Under the pieces are notes generated by a model. That model worked only from the letters and a program-made list of their open reading frames with translations. It did no database searches and was not told the DNA's origin. Made by a program: the position numbers and the translations under genes. Positions 36,568-45,387 of a DNA stretch of 64,000 nucleotides are shown here, one piece after another. Each line of letters begins with the position of its first letter. Position 1 is the first letter of the stretch. The DNA lies in assembly GCF_002127225.1 (NCBI RefSeq), contig NZ_NFUR01000009.1, forward strand, positions 1 through 64,000, written 5' to 3'. This stretch comes from Sphingomonas sp. IBVSS2 (GTDB taxonomy: Bacteria > Pseudomonadota > Alphaproteobacteria > Sphingomonadales > Sphingomonadaceae).

Positions 36568-39390
36568 ATGACAAGATCGACGAGGGCCGCCTCTCTGTCC
36601 GCGCTGGCGATCGCGCTGCTGTGGAACGGTGCGGCACATGCGCAGGATGCGCAGAACGCCGAGCCGGCAGCCGAGGCGCCGCAGACCGAGATCACCGTCA
36701 CCGGCACGCGCATTCAGCGCAACGGCTATCAGGCGCCAACGCCCCTCACGGTGATCAATGCGGAGGACATGGCGGCGAGCGCGCCCGCCAACGTGGCCGA
36801 CTATGTCAACGAGATCCCGTCGCTGGTCGGCAGCGTGACGCCGGCCAATTCCAACCTCAACATCTCGGCCGGCACCGCGGGCGTCAACGCGCTCAACCTG
36901 CGCGCGCTCGGCACTGCGCGCACGCTGGTGCTGCTGGACGGTCAACGCTCCGTGGGGTCGACCGTCGGGGGCCTGGTCGACGTCAACACCTTTCCGCAGG
37001 GGCTGATCAAGAGCGTCGAGATCGTCACCGGCGGCGCCTCGGCCGCCTATGGCTCGGACGCGGTGTCGGGCGTGGTCAACTTCATCCTCGACAAGGAATA
37101 TACCGGCCTCAAGGGCACGGTCGAATATGGCATCTCCACTTATGGCGATGCGCCCAATTACCGCGCGACGCTGACCGCCGGCACCGGCTTCGCCGGCGGG
37201 CGCGGCCATATCCTGCTCAACGGCGAGATCGCAGTGAAGGAAGGGCTGCACGGCGTCCCGCGCGACTGGAACAACCGCGGCTGGTACATGATCAACAACC
37301 CCGCCTATGCGGCGAGCAACGGCCAGCCCGAGCGCCTTGTCGTGTCCGGGGCGGGCCTCAGCCAGGCGACGCGGGGCGGCGTCATCCTCAACACCGTGCT
37401 GCGCGGCACCCAGTTCGGCTATGGCGGCGCGGTCAGCCAGTATAATTTCGGCACCAATCGCGACCCCTGGCAGATCGGCGGCGACTGGCAATCGACCCAG
37501 GTCAACGGCTTCCAGTCGCTCGATCCGGAGGAGAACCGCAAGAGCCTGTTCGGGCGGGTGAGCTTCGAAGTCGCCGACTGGCTCAACCTGTTCGGCCAGG
37601 CCTCCTATGCCAAGTCGCAGAATCTCGGCTGGCTCGGCGTCCAGCTGAACCAGGCGAACGTCACGATCAGTTCCGGCAACGCGTATCTCCCGGCCGCGCT
37701 GCGAACCCAGCTGAACAACCTCAACATCGCCAGCTTCACGCTCGGCACCAGCAATGCCGACCTGCCGATCCGCAAGAACGATACCGAGCGCGAGCTGCAG
37801 CGCTATGTCGTCGGCGCCAATGGCAGCTTCCCGCTGTTCGCCGGCACCGCGCGCTGGGACGTCTATTACCAGAAGGGCGTCAGCCGCACGCGCGAGATGG
37901 CGCGCGATATCACCAACAATGCCCGGCTCGCGTTGGCGCAGGACGCAGTGTTCGCCCCGGCGGGCAATGCGATCGGCGTGCCGGCGGGCACGATCGTGTG
38001 CCGTTCGACGCTGACGGCGCCGACCAATGGCTGCGTGCCGCTGAACCGCCTCGGCATCGGCGTCGCCAGCCCCGAAGCGCTCGCCTATGTCCTCGGCAAT
38101 CCCTATCGCCGGCAGAAGTTCGAGCAGGACGTCGTCGCCGCCAACCTGGCGTTCGACGCATTCTCGCTGCCGGCCGGGCCGGTCTCCGTCTCGGTCGGCG
38201 GCGAGCATCGCCGCGAGAAGGTGAGTGGCTTCGTGCCGACCGAATATCAGACCGGCTGGTTCGTCGGGAATTTCCTGCCCAGCTTCGGCCAGTACAGCGT
38301 GACCGAAGGCTATGTCGAACTCGCCGTGCCGGTGATCAAGGGCCTCGACCTAAACGGCGCGGTGCGCGGGACCGACTATTCGACTTCGGGCTATGTCACC
38401 ACCTGGAAGGCCGGCCTGACCTTCCAGCCGATCCCCGACATCCGTTTCCGCGCCACCCGCTCGCGCGACATCCGCGCGCCCAATCTGGGCGAATTGTTCA
38501 CCGCCGGATCGACCCGCATCAACGTGCTGATCGATTCCTCGCAGAACAATGCCTCGGTCACCTTTGCCGGCACGACGCGCGGCAACGCGCTGCTCCAGCC
38601 CGAAAAGGCCGATCAATGGGGCGTCGGCGTGGTGCTGCAGCCGAGCTTCCTGCGCGGTTTCGCGATGTCGGTCGATTACTACAACATCAAGATCAACGGC
38701 GCGATCGGGTCGGTCGCGGCCCAGACGATCGTCGATCGCTGCAACGAAGGCATCCAGGCGTTCTGCGCCGCCGTGGTTCGCGGGCCCAATGCCTTCGGCA
38801 ACAACCTGCAGGTGTATGAGAGCCCGTTCAACTTCGCGGTGCAGAAGGCGCAGGGCATCGATTTCGAGGCCTCGTACCGGACCCGCGTCGGCCCCGGCAA
38901 CTTCTCGCTGCGCGGCATGGCAACCCGCTACATCAAGAATTATTTCGACAATGGCATCGACGCGCCGACCGACACGGTGGGCCAGAACGCTCCCGGCGGC
39001 ACGCCCAAATGGCTCTACCGCGCCCAGGCCAGCTATGACGTGGACGACTTCAACTTCACGCTGATCGGGCGCGGGGTGAGCGATGGCGTGTACGACAACA
39101 GCTTCGTCGAGTGCACCAGCGCCTGCCCGGCCTCCACCGTCACCCACCGCACGATCAACGACAATCGGATCAAGGGCGCCTTCTATCTCGACACCTCGAT
39201 CACCCAGGGTTTCAAGATGGGCGGCAGGGACGTGCAGCTGTTCTTCAACGTCTCCAACCTGCTCGACAAGGATCCGCCGGTGGTGGCGCCGGGCCCGGCG
39301 GGCAGCGCCTATGCGACGCCGGCCACCAACCAGTCGATCTATGACCTGCTGGGGCGGACCTTCCGCATCGGCGCCCGGTTCAAGATGTAA
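36568..39390 (+). CDS. TonB-dependent receptor of the dgc operon
   Basis: A 940-residue outer-membrane receptor. Signal peptide 1 to about 27; TonB box TEITVTGTRIQRNGY; plug with LNLRALGTARTLVLLDGQRS and AYGSDAVSGVVNFILDK; barrel ending FRIGARFKM, again with Met after the aromatic residue. It has no STN domain. The start ATG 36568 has a GGGGAAG site. It lies between two secreted D-aminoacylase-type enzymes (13 bp to the next start), so its likely cargo is the substrate of these, such as N-acyl-D-amino acids or peptides (inference). Confidence 0.9.
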   Translation: MTRSTRAASLSALAIALLWNGAAHAQDAQNAEPAAEAPQTEITVTGTRIQRNGYQAPTPLTVINAEDMAASAPANVADYVNEIPSLVGSVTPANSNLNISAGTAGVNALNLRALGTARTLVLLDGQRSVGSTVGGLVDVNTFPQGLIKSVEIVTGGASAAYGSDAVSGVVNFILDKEYTGLKGTVEYGISTYGDAPNYRATLTAGTGFAGGRGHILLNGEIAVKEGLHGVPRDWNNRGWYMINNPAYAASNGQPERLVVSGAGLSQATRGGVILNTVLRGTQFGYGGAVSQYNFGTNRDPWQIGGDWQSTQVNGFQSLDPEENRKSLFGRVSFEVADWLNLFGQASYAKSQNLGWLGVQLNQANVTISSGNAYLPAALRTQLNNLNIASFTLGTSNADLPIRKNDTERELQRYVVGANGSFPLFAGTARWDVYYQKGVSRTREMARDITNNARLALAQDAVFAPAGNAIGVPAGTIVCRSTLTAPTNGCVPLNRLGIGVASPEALAYVLGNPYRRQKFEQDVVAANLAFDAFSLPAGPVSVSVGGEHRREKVSGFVPTEYQTGWFVGNFLPSFGQYSVTEGYVELAVPVIKGLDLNGAVRGTDYSTSGYVTTWKAGLTFQPIPDIRFRATRSRDIRAPNLGELFTAGSTRINVLIDSSQNNASVTFAGTTRGNALLQPEKADQWGVGVVLQPSFLRGFAMSVDYYNIKINGAIGSVAAQTIVDRCNEGIQAFCAAVVRGPNAFGNNLQVYESPFNFAVQKAQGIDFEASYRTRVGPGNFSLRGMATRYIKNYFDNGIDAPTDTVGQNAPGGTPKWLYRAQASYDVDDFNFTLIGRGVSDGVYDNSFVECTSACPASTVTHRTINDNRIKGAFYLDTSITQGFKMGGRDVQLFFNVSNLLDKDPPVVAPGPAGSAYATPATNQSIYDLLGRTFRIGARFKM

Positions 39391-39403
39391 GGGGAGGGGA
39401 GAG

Positions 39404-40978
39404 ATGCAGAGGCTGATCCTCTCGGCCGTCGCGCTGCTCGCGGCGGCCTCCCCGGCGCTCGCGCAGGACTATGACGTGCTGATCCGCGGCGGCACGGTCT
39501 ATGACGGCAGCGGCGCGCCCGGCCGGAGCGCCGATGTCGCGATCCGCGGCGATCGCATCGTCGCGGTGGGAACCGTCCCCGCCTCGGCGACCGCGAGGAC
39601 CATGGTCGATGCGCGCGGCAGGATCGTCGCGCCGGGCTTCATCGATCCGCATTCGCACGCGGCGCCCAACATCCAGACGCCCGAACTCGCCGCCGCGCTG
39701 CCGATGCTCCATCAGGGCATCACCACCCTGTTCCTCAATCCCGACGGCGGCGGCCCGGCCGACCTGGCGCCGCAGATCGCCGACCTCAGGGCCAATATCC
39801 CCGGCGTGAACGTCGCCCCGATGATCGGCCACAATGCCGTGCGCGCGGCGGTGATGGGCAATGTCGATCGCCTCGCCACGCCTGGGGAGCAGGCGAAGAT
39901 GGAAGGGCTGGTCACCGCGGCGATGAAGCTGGGCGCCTTCGGCCTGTCCGACGGGCCCTTCTACATCCCGGCCAAATATTCGAACACCGCCGAGATCGTC
40001 GGCCTGGCCAGGGCAGCCGGCGCCTTCCCGCATGCCTTTTACGAGAGCCATATCCGCGACGAGGGCAATTACGATATCGGCGTGGTCGCGGCGGTGGAGG
40101 AAGTGATCACCGTCGCGCGGGAGGCCGGGATCCCCGGCGTGGTCACCCATATCAAGGTGCTCGGGCCGCAGGTCTGGGGCAAGTCGGCCGAAGTGATCGC
40201 GCATATCGACAAGGCGCGGGCCGACGGCGTGCAGGTCTGGGCCGATCAATATCCCTATACCGCCTCCGGCTCGAGCCTGATGGCGTCGCTCGTCCCCGGC
40301 TGGGCGCAGGAGGGCGGGGCGGAGGCGCTGGCCAAGCGGCTCGAGGACCCGGCGATGCGTGCCCGCATCCGCGCCGAGATGGCCCCCAATCTCGCCCGCC
40401 GCGCCGGGCCGCACGCGATCCAGATCCGCGCCTACAAGGCCGATCCGTCGCTCGACGGCAAGCGGCTCGACGAAGTCGGCGCGATCCTGAAGCTCGATCC
40501 GCTCGACGCGGCGATCGAGATGCTCAAGCAGGGCGGGGCGCCCACCGTGTCGTTCAACATGAGCGACACGGACGTCGAGGCGTTCATGCGGCAGCCCTGG
40601 ACGATGACGTCCACCGATGGCGGCCTGCCGCTCTTCGGCAAGACCGCGGAGCATCCGCGCGCCTATGGTGCCTTTCCCCGCAAGCTGCGCAACTATGTGA
40701 TCGACAAGCCGGTGATCTCGATGGCCCAGGCGATCCATGCCGCCACCGGGCTGCCGGCCCGGGTCTTCGCGATTCCCGATCGCGGGGCGCTGCGCAAGGG
40801 CGCCTTTGCCGATGTGATCGTCTTCGATCCGGCGACGGTGCGCGACATGGCGACCTATGCGAAGCCGCATGCCTATGCCCAGGGCATGGACTATGTCTTC
40901 GTCAACGGGCGGGCCGCGCTGGTGCAGGGCAAGCCGGTGCCGGCGCGGTTCGGCAGGGTGCTGCTGCGCGCGCCCTGA
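39404..40978 (+). CDS. Secreted N-acyl-D-amino-acid deacylase, copy 2
   Basis: A 524-residue paralogue of the deacylase upstream. Signal peptide 1-20 (ending ALA). Metal and catalytic motifs: APGFIDPHSHA, ESHIRDEGN, VTHIKVLG and MTSTDGG; closing strand FADVIVFDP. The HxH of copy 1 (HTH) is HSH here, and the glycine-rich segment after it differs (NPDGGGPADL versus GVDGGGDPDV), so the two may prefer different acyl or side chains. GGGGAGGGGAGAG precedes ATG 39404. It ends the operon; the convergent DeoR gene stops only 16 bp beyond. Confidence 0.85.
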   Translation: MQRLILSAVALLAAASPALAQDYDVLIRGGTVYDGSGAPGRSADVAIRGDRIVAVGTVPASATARTMVDARGRIVAPGFIDPHSHAAPNIQTPELAAALPMLHQGITTLFLNPDGGGPADLAPQIADLRANIPGVNVAPMIGHNAVRAAVMGNVDRLATPGEQAKMEGLVTAAMKLGAFGLSDGPFYIPAKYSNTAEIVGLARAAGAFPHAFYESHIRDEGNYDIGVVAAVEEVITVAREAGIPGVVTHIKVLGPQVWGKSAEVIAHIDKARADGVQVWADQYPYTASGSSLMASLVPGWAQEGGAEALAKRLEDPAMRARIRAEMAPNLARRAGPHAIQIRAYKADPSLDGKRLDEVGAILKLDPLDAAIEMLKQGGAPTVSFNMSDTDVEAFMRQPWTMTSTDGGLPLFGKTAEHPRAYGAFPRKLRNYVIDKPVISMAQAIHAATGLPARVFAIPDRGALRKGAFADVIVFDPATVRDMATYAKPHAYAQGMDYVFVNGRAALVQGKPVPARFGRVLLRAP

Positions 40979-40994
40979 TCCTTCGGCGCGGGCC

Positions 40995-41777
40995 TCAGGC
41001 GATGATCAGCTTCACGCCCGCCTGTTCGATCATCCGCGCGTGCGCATCGCCGATCGCCGCATCGGTCACGATCACGTCGAGCTCGTCGAGCCCGCACACA
41101 ACCGAGCCCGAGGGCGCGGCGAACTTGGAGCTGTCGACGAGCAGCGCCACCCATTCGGCGCGGTCGATCATCTGGCGTTCGGCGGCGGCGAGCACGACGT
41201 CCGCCTGCATCACGCCCTGCGCGCCGACGAACGCCGCGCCCATGAACAGGCGCGGGGCATGGACGCGCGGCATGCATTCCTCGCCGCCGATGCCGAGGAT
41301 GATGTTCTGTTCGCGAAACACCGATCCGCCGGGCACGGCGATGCGGGTGCCCGGCTGGGGCAGCAGCGCGCTCACCACATGGAGCGAATTGGTGAGGACC
41401 TGGAGGTTGAGGCCGGCCAGGTGGCGGCACATCTGCAGCGTCGTCGAGCCGCCGTCGATGATGATCGATTCGCCCGGCTGGCAGAGCGTGGCGGCGGCGC
41501 GGCCGATCGCTTCCTTCTGCTTGCGGTTGCGATCGATATTCTCGTGGAAAGGCACGCCGGCGAGCGACTGCACGTCGGTGCGCTCGCCCGCCTCGTCTTC
41601 CACCAGCCGCGCCCCGCCGCGCACGCGCTGGATCACGCCCTTGCCCTCCAGCCGGTCGAGGTCGCGGCGCAGCGTGGCGGGCGAAGCCGGTACGGTCGCC
41701 TCCAGGCTCTTGAACGACACGAAGCCGGTTTTCCCGATCAGATCGAGGATCAGGCTATCGCGCTCTTCGACATGCAT
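40995..41777 (-). CDS. DeoR/GlpR-family repressor, likely of the rhamnose genes
   Basis: A 260-residue sugar-type regulator. The N-terminal helix-turn-helix (1-60, SFKSLEATVPASPATLRRDLDRLEGKGVIQRVRGGA) is the DeoR signature. The C-terminal DeoRC sensor domain contains the IIIDGGSTTLQMCRHL phosphosugar-type pocket and VDSSKF. It lies 68 bp downstream of rhaI on the same strand. DeoR regulators control rhamnose operons in rhizobia, so it is the best candidate for the operator between rhaD and rhaB. No AraC-type RhaR/RhaS is present. Confidence 0.85.
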   Translation of the reverse strand: MHVEERDSLILDLIGKTGFVSFKSLEATVPASPATLRRDLDRLEGKGVIQRVRGGARLVEDEAGERTDVQSLAGVPFHENIDRNRKQKEAIGRAAATLCQPGESIIIDGGSTTLQMCRHLAGLNLQVLTNSLHVVSALLPQPGTRIAVPGGSVFREQNIILGIGGEECMPRVHAPRLFMGAAFVGAQGVMQADVVLAAAERQMIDRAEWVALLVDSSKFAAPSGSVVCGLDELDVIVTDAAIGDAHARMIEQAGVKLIIA

Positions 41778-41845
41778 TTCCGGTGGAGCCCCAAATTTCC
41801 TGGGGTCTTGTGCCGGGCAAATCTGCCGAAATCAATCTTTTCCGC

Positions 41846-43141
41846 TCAAACGATGCCAGCGCCCAGTCCCACGGCCGTCCGCTCCTGTGCCTTGCGGGCC
41901 CGCCAGCCGCTGTCGCGGTAAGCGACGATCGCATCGATTGCCCCGCCGGCCTCCATCCGCGCCATGGCGAGGATCGGCGACACGTCGGTGCGATAGGCCT
42001 TTCGCAGCGTGAGGAAGGCCAGCATCGTGTCATTGGCCTGCTGCGCGGCGGCAAGCGCCTCGCGATCGACCAGGCTGGCCTTGGCGAAGGCGCCCGCGAT
42101 CGCCTCGGCCGACGAGATCATGCTCTCGATCGGATCGGTGACGTTGTGCGACTGGTCGATCATATATGCCGGATCGAACCCGTCGCGCGGGTTGAGCTCG
42201 GCCTCGATCAGCTCGTTGAAGACCAGGAAGAGCTGGTGCGGGTTGATCGATCCGCTGTCGAGATCGTCGTCGCCATATTTGCTGTCGTTGAAGTGGAAGC
42301 CGCCCAGCTTGCCGAAGCGGTGGAGCCGGGCGACGATCTGCTCGATGTTCACGTTCGGCGCGTGATGGCCGAGATCGACCAGGCACTTCGCCTTGGGGCC
42401 CAGTTCCTGCGCGGCGAGGATCGACGAGCCCCAGTCCGAGATCACGGTGGAGTAGAAGGCCGGCTCGAACATCTTGTGCTCGAGCAGCATGCGCCAGTCG
42501 TCGGGCAGCGCGGCATAGACTTGCGCCGCCGCCTCCAGATAGCGGTCGAGCGACTTGGCGAGGTCCTGCTGGCCGGGAAAGTTGGTGCCGTCGCCCACCC
42601 AGACCGTGAGCGCGGCCGCGCCGAGCTGCCGGCCGATCTCGATGCACTCGATATTATGCTCCACCGCCTGGGCGCGCACGCCCGCATCGCCGGCCGAGAG
42701 GCTGCCGTCGCGGTAGCTCAGCTTCTGGCCGGGCTGGTCCTGGAAGGTATTCGAGTTGATCGCGTCGAAGCCCAGGCCGAGCGCCGCCGCCGCCTCGCGC
42801 AGCGCCGCATAGTCGCCCACCTTGTCCCAGGGGAAATGCGGGCTGACGCGCGGCGTGACGGTGGAGAGCTGGTGGATCACCGCGCAATCCGCCAGCTTCT
42901 CGTGGATGGTCGTGGGCTCGCCGGCGATCGGAAACTTGGCGAAGCGGGTGCCGCCGCGGCCTGCGCCCCAGCTCGGCACCGCGACCGCGAAGCCGGCGAC
43001 GCGCGCCTTCACGGCATCGATGTCGATCCCGCGGCGCCCGAGCGCACGGCCCAGGCTGTCATATTCGTCCCGCAGCGCTTCGACGCGCGTCGCATTGTGG
43101 CTTTCGATCTGGTCGACCGAAAGCGGCAGTTCCTTCGCCAT
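41846..43141 (-). CDS. rhaI: L-rhamnose isomerase RhaI
   Basis: A 431-residue cytoplasmic isomerase of the Pseudomonas stutzeri/rhizobial RhaI type, distinct from E. coli RhaA. It converts L-rhamnose to L-rhamnulose. The xylose-isomerase-like barrel has the metal-binding residues in LLEHKMFEPAFYS, LVDLGHHAPN and HFNDSKYGDDDLD, and the N-terminal segment AVAVPSWGAGRGGTRF is typical. Note the Arg-Lys-rich C-terminus. It lies 15 bp after the aldolase-dehydrogenase gene, so both share a transcript with the DeoR gene probably behind. Confidence 0.92.
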   Translation of the reverse strand: MAKELPLSVDQIESHNATRVEALRDEYDSLGRALGRRGIDIDAVKARVAGFAVAVPSWGAGRGGTRFAKFPIAGEPTTIHEKLADCAVIHQLSTVTPRVSPHFPWDKVGDYAALREAAAALGLGFDAINSNTFQDQPGQKLSYRDGSLSAGDAGVRAQAVEHNIECIEIGRQLGAAALTVWVGDGTNFPGQQDLAKSLDRYLEAAAQVYAALPDDWRMLLEHKMFEPAFYSTVISDWGSSILAAQELGPKAKCLVDLGHHAPNVNIEQIVARLHRFGKLGGFHFNDSKYGDDDLDSGSINPHQLFLVFNELIEAELNPRDGFDPAYMIDQSHNVTDPIESMISSAEAIAGAFAKASLVDREALAAAQQANDTMLAFLTLRKAYRTDVSPILAMARMEAGGAIDAIVAYRDSGWRARKAQERTAVGLGAGIV

Positions 43142-43156
43142 TGCACCCTCTTGTTC

Positions 43157-45274
43157 TTATCGGGGGAACGCCTGCGCGTTCCCGGCATCCACATTGACGA
43201 TGTTGCCCGTCGATTTGGAAGAGGCTTCGGAGGCGAAGAAATGCACCGCCTCCGCCACGTCCTCGGGCAGCACGTCGCGCTTGAGCATCGATCGGTTGCG
43301 ATAATGCTCCTCCAGCTCCGATCCCGGATCGATGCCGTGCGCGCCTGCGCGTTCCTTGCGCCAGTCGCCGTCCCAGATCCGCGAGCCCTTGATCACCGCG
43401 TCCGGATTGACCGTGTTGACGCGGATGCCGTGCGGCGCTCCCTCCAGCGCCAGGCAGCGGGCGAGGTGCAGCGATGCCGCCTTGGCCGAGGCATAGGCCG
43501 AGGCGTTGACCGCCGCGGCCAGCGCGTTCTTCGAGCCGATGAACACGATCGACCCGCCGCCGACCGCGCGCATCAGCGGAAAGGCCGCGCGGGCGCTGAG
43601 GAAATAGCCCTCGGTCAGCACGTCGTAGTTGCGGCGCCACAGCGCGACGCTGGTATCCTCCACCGAGGCGGAAGAGGCGATGCCGGCATTGGCGACCAGG
43701 ATGTCGAGCCCGCCGAACTCGCGGGTGCACGCCTCGAACGCGGCGGCGACCTGCGCCTCGTCGGTGACGTCGCAGGTCTCGGCGCGCACCACGTCCTGGC
43801 CAAAGGCCTGGGCCATTTCGGCGCGGACCCGCTCGGCGGCGTCCGCGTCGCGGTCGACCAGCATCACGCAGGCCCCGTCCTGGAGCAGGCGCCGCACCGT
43901 CGCCGCGCCGATGCCGCCGGCACCGCCGCTCACCAGCGCGATGCGGCCGACCAGCGGCTTGGGCTTGGGCATGCGCTGGAGCTTGGCTTCCTCGAGCGCC
44001 CAATATTCGATGCCGTACGCTTCCTTCTCGGGCAGGCCGACATAGTCGCCGATCGCCTCGGCGCCGCGCATCACGTTGATCGCGTTGCCGTAGAATTCGC
44101 CGGCGAGGCGCGCGGTGGTCTTGTCGGCGGCGAAGGTGATGCGGCCGATGCCGGGGATCAGCACCACCACCGGATTGGGATCGCGCATCGCCGGATCGCC
44201 GGGCTCGGCGCAGCGCTGGTAATAGGCGGCATAGCCCTGGCGATAGGCCTCCAGCGCATCCGCCAGATAGGCCTCGTCGTCGAGCCGCGCGGGATCGAGC
44301 GTGAGCGGCGCGATCTTGGTGCGCAGGAAGTGATCGGGGCACGAGGTGCCGATCGCGGCGAGCCGGGCGAAATCGCGGCTGCCGGCGAATTCCAGCGTCT
44401 CGGGATCGTCGGAGAAATGGCCGATCTTGCCGCGCGCGCCGCGCATCAGGCCGCGCAGCCGGGGCATGAGCGCGGCGGCGATGACGGCGCGGTCGTCGGC
44501 GGCAAGGGGCGGGGCCACTTCGCCGCCGAACGCCGGGCCCTGGGCCAGGCGTTCGTTGAGATAGGCGGCGGCGTCCGCGATCAGCGCGATCGTGTTGTCG
44601 TAGCAATCCTTGGCGGTGTCGCCCCAGCAGATGATGCCATGGCCCTCCAGCATCACGCCGCGCAGGCCCGGCCGTTCGGACGCGAGCTGGCGGAGCTGCA
44701 GGCCGAGCTCGAAGCCCGGGCGCTTCCAGGGCAGCCAGCCAATCGCCCCGCCCCAGATCGCGTCGGTCGCATCCTTGCCCGCGCTCGATGCCGCCAGCGC
44801 GATGATCGCATCGGGATGGACGTGATCGACATGTGCGTAGGGCAGATAGCCGTGCAGCGGCGTATCGATCGAGGCCGCCCGCGCGTTCAGGTTGAACGTG
44901 CAGTGCGGCAGGTAGGCGACCATCTCGTCCTCGAACGCCACGCCGCGATAGCGCGATTCGAGGCCGAGCAGCTTGTCGAGATAGAGGGTGGCGAAGCCAT
45001 CGAGCTTCATCGAGCCGATATCGCCGCCCGAGCCCTTCACCCACAGCACCGTCGCCGGCGCGCCGGTGAGCGGATCGGCCATCTCGATCTTCGCCGAAGT
45101 GTTGCCGCCGCCGAAATTGGTGACGGTCAGGTCCGAACCCAGCAGGTTCGAGCGGTAGAGCAGCAGGCCCTCCGGCGACATGCCGGCAGCCTCCGCATCG
45201 GACCAGCGGTTACGCGGCACGGCGAATGGAATGGCGGTCACGCCCCGGCGCACCCTTGTCTCGTCTTCAAGCAT
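43157..45274 (-). CDS. rhaD: Bifunctional rhamnulose-1-phosphate aldolase / lactaldehyde dehydrogenase
   Basis: A 705-residue fusion, called RhaEW or RhaD-ADH in other bacteria. Residues 1-440 form a class II aldolase/adducin domain (NFGGGNTSAKIE, VDHVHPDAIIAL, MLEGHGIICWGD) that splits rhamnulose-1-phosphate into dihydroxyacetone phosphate and L-lactaldehyde. Residues 443-705 are a short-chain dehydrogenase with a nucleotide loop SGGAGGIG, NAG motif, Ser about 581, and Tyr594/Lys598 (YASAK). It oxidises lactaldehyde to L-lactate. The length equals the family norm. ATG 45274 has a GGAG site 11 bases upstream. It is divergent from rhaB across 113 bp. Confidence 0.92.
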   Translation of the reverse strand: MLEDETRVRRGVTAIPFAVPRNRWSDAEAAGMSPEGLLLYRSNLLGSDLTVTNFGGGNTSAKIEMADPLTGAPATVLWVKGSGGDIGSMKLDGFATLYLDKLLGLESRYRGVAFEDEMVAYLPHCTFNLNARAASIDTPLHGYLPYAHVDHVHPDAIIALAASSAGKDATDAIWGGAIGWLPWKRPGFELGLQLRQLASERPGLRGVMLEGHGIICWGDTAKDCYDNTIALIADAAAYLNERLAQGPAFGGEVAPPLAADDRAVIAAALMPRLRGLMRGARGKIGHFSDDPETLEFAGSRDFARLAAIGTSCPDHFLRTKIAPLTLDPARLDDEAYLADALEAYRQGYAAYYQRCAEPGDPAMRDPNPVVVLIPGIGRITFAADKTTARLAGEFYGNAINVMRGAEAIGDYVGLPEKEAYGIEYWALEEAKLQRMPKPKPLVGRIALVSGGAGGIGAATVRRLLQDGACVMLVDRDADAAERVRAEMAQAFGQDVVRAETCDVTDEAQVAAAFEACTREFGGLDILVANAGIASSASVEDTSVALWRRNYDVLTEGYFLSARAAFPLMRAVGGGSIVFIGSKNALAAAVNASAYASAKAASLHLARCLALEGAPHGIRVNTVNPDAVIKGSRIWDGDWRKERAGAHGIDPGSELEEHYRNRSMLKRDVLPEDVAEAVHFFASEASSKSTGNIVNVDAGNAQAFPR

Positions 45275-45387
45275 CCGGAATTACTCTCCCCCAGCGCCCG
45301 TTTCGGCGCGAGCTTCTCTATCAAGGTGTCTAGCCAGATACAATCAACTTCGCTAAATATCAATCATAACAAATTGGGGAGGCAGCA
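45275..45387. promoter_or_regulatory. Divergent rhaD/rhaB promoter-operator region
   Basis: This 113-bp stretch must carry promoters for both halves of the rhamnose locus. The right half (45318-45375) is AT-rich and contains repeated ATCAA words (TATCAA at 45319, AATCAA at 45342, TATCAATCA near 45359). It also has an imperfect inverted repeat GTGTCT-AGCC-AGATAC at about 45327-45342. These are candidate operators for the DeoR regulator. The GGGGAGG site for the TTG start of rhaB is at 45376-45382. Confidence 0.5.

Noticed and set aside
9429..40978. A microcystin-degradation (mlr) locus, because D-Glu and iso-linked peptides are involved.
   Set aside because: No mlrA-type CAAX protease, mlrB-type serine hydrolase, mlrC-type metallopeptidase or mlrD transporter is present.
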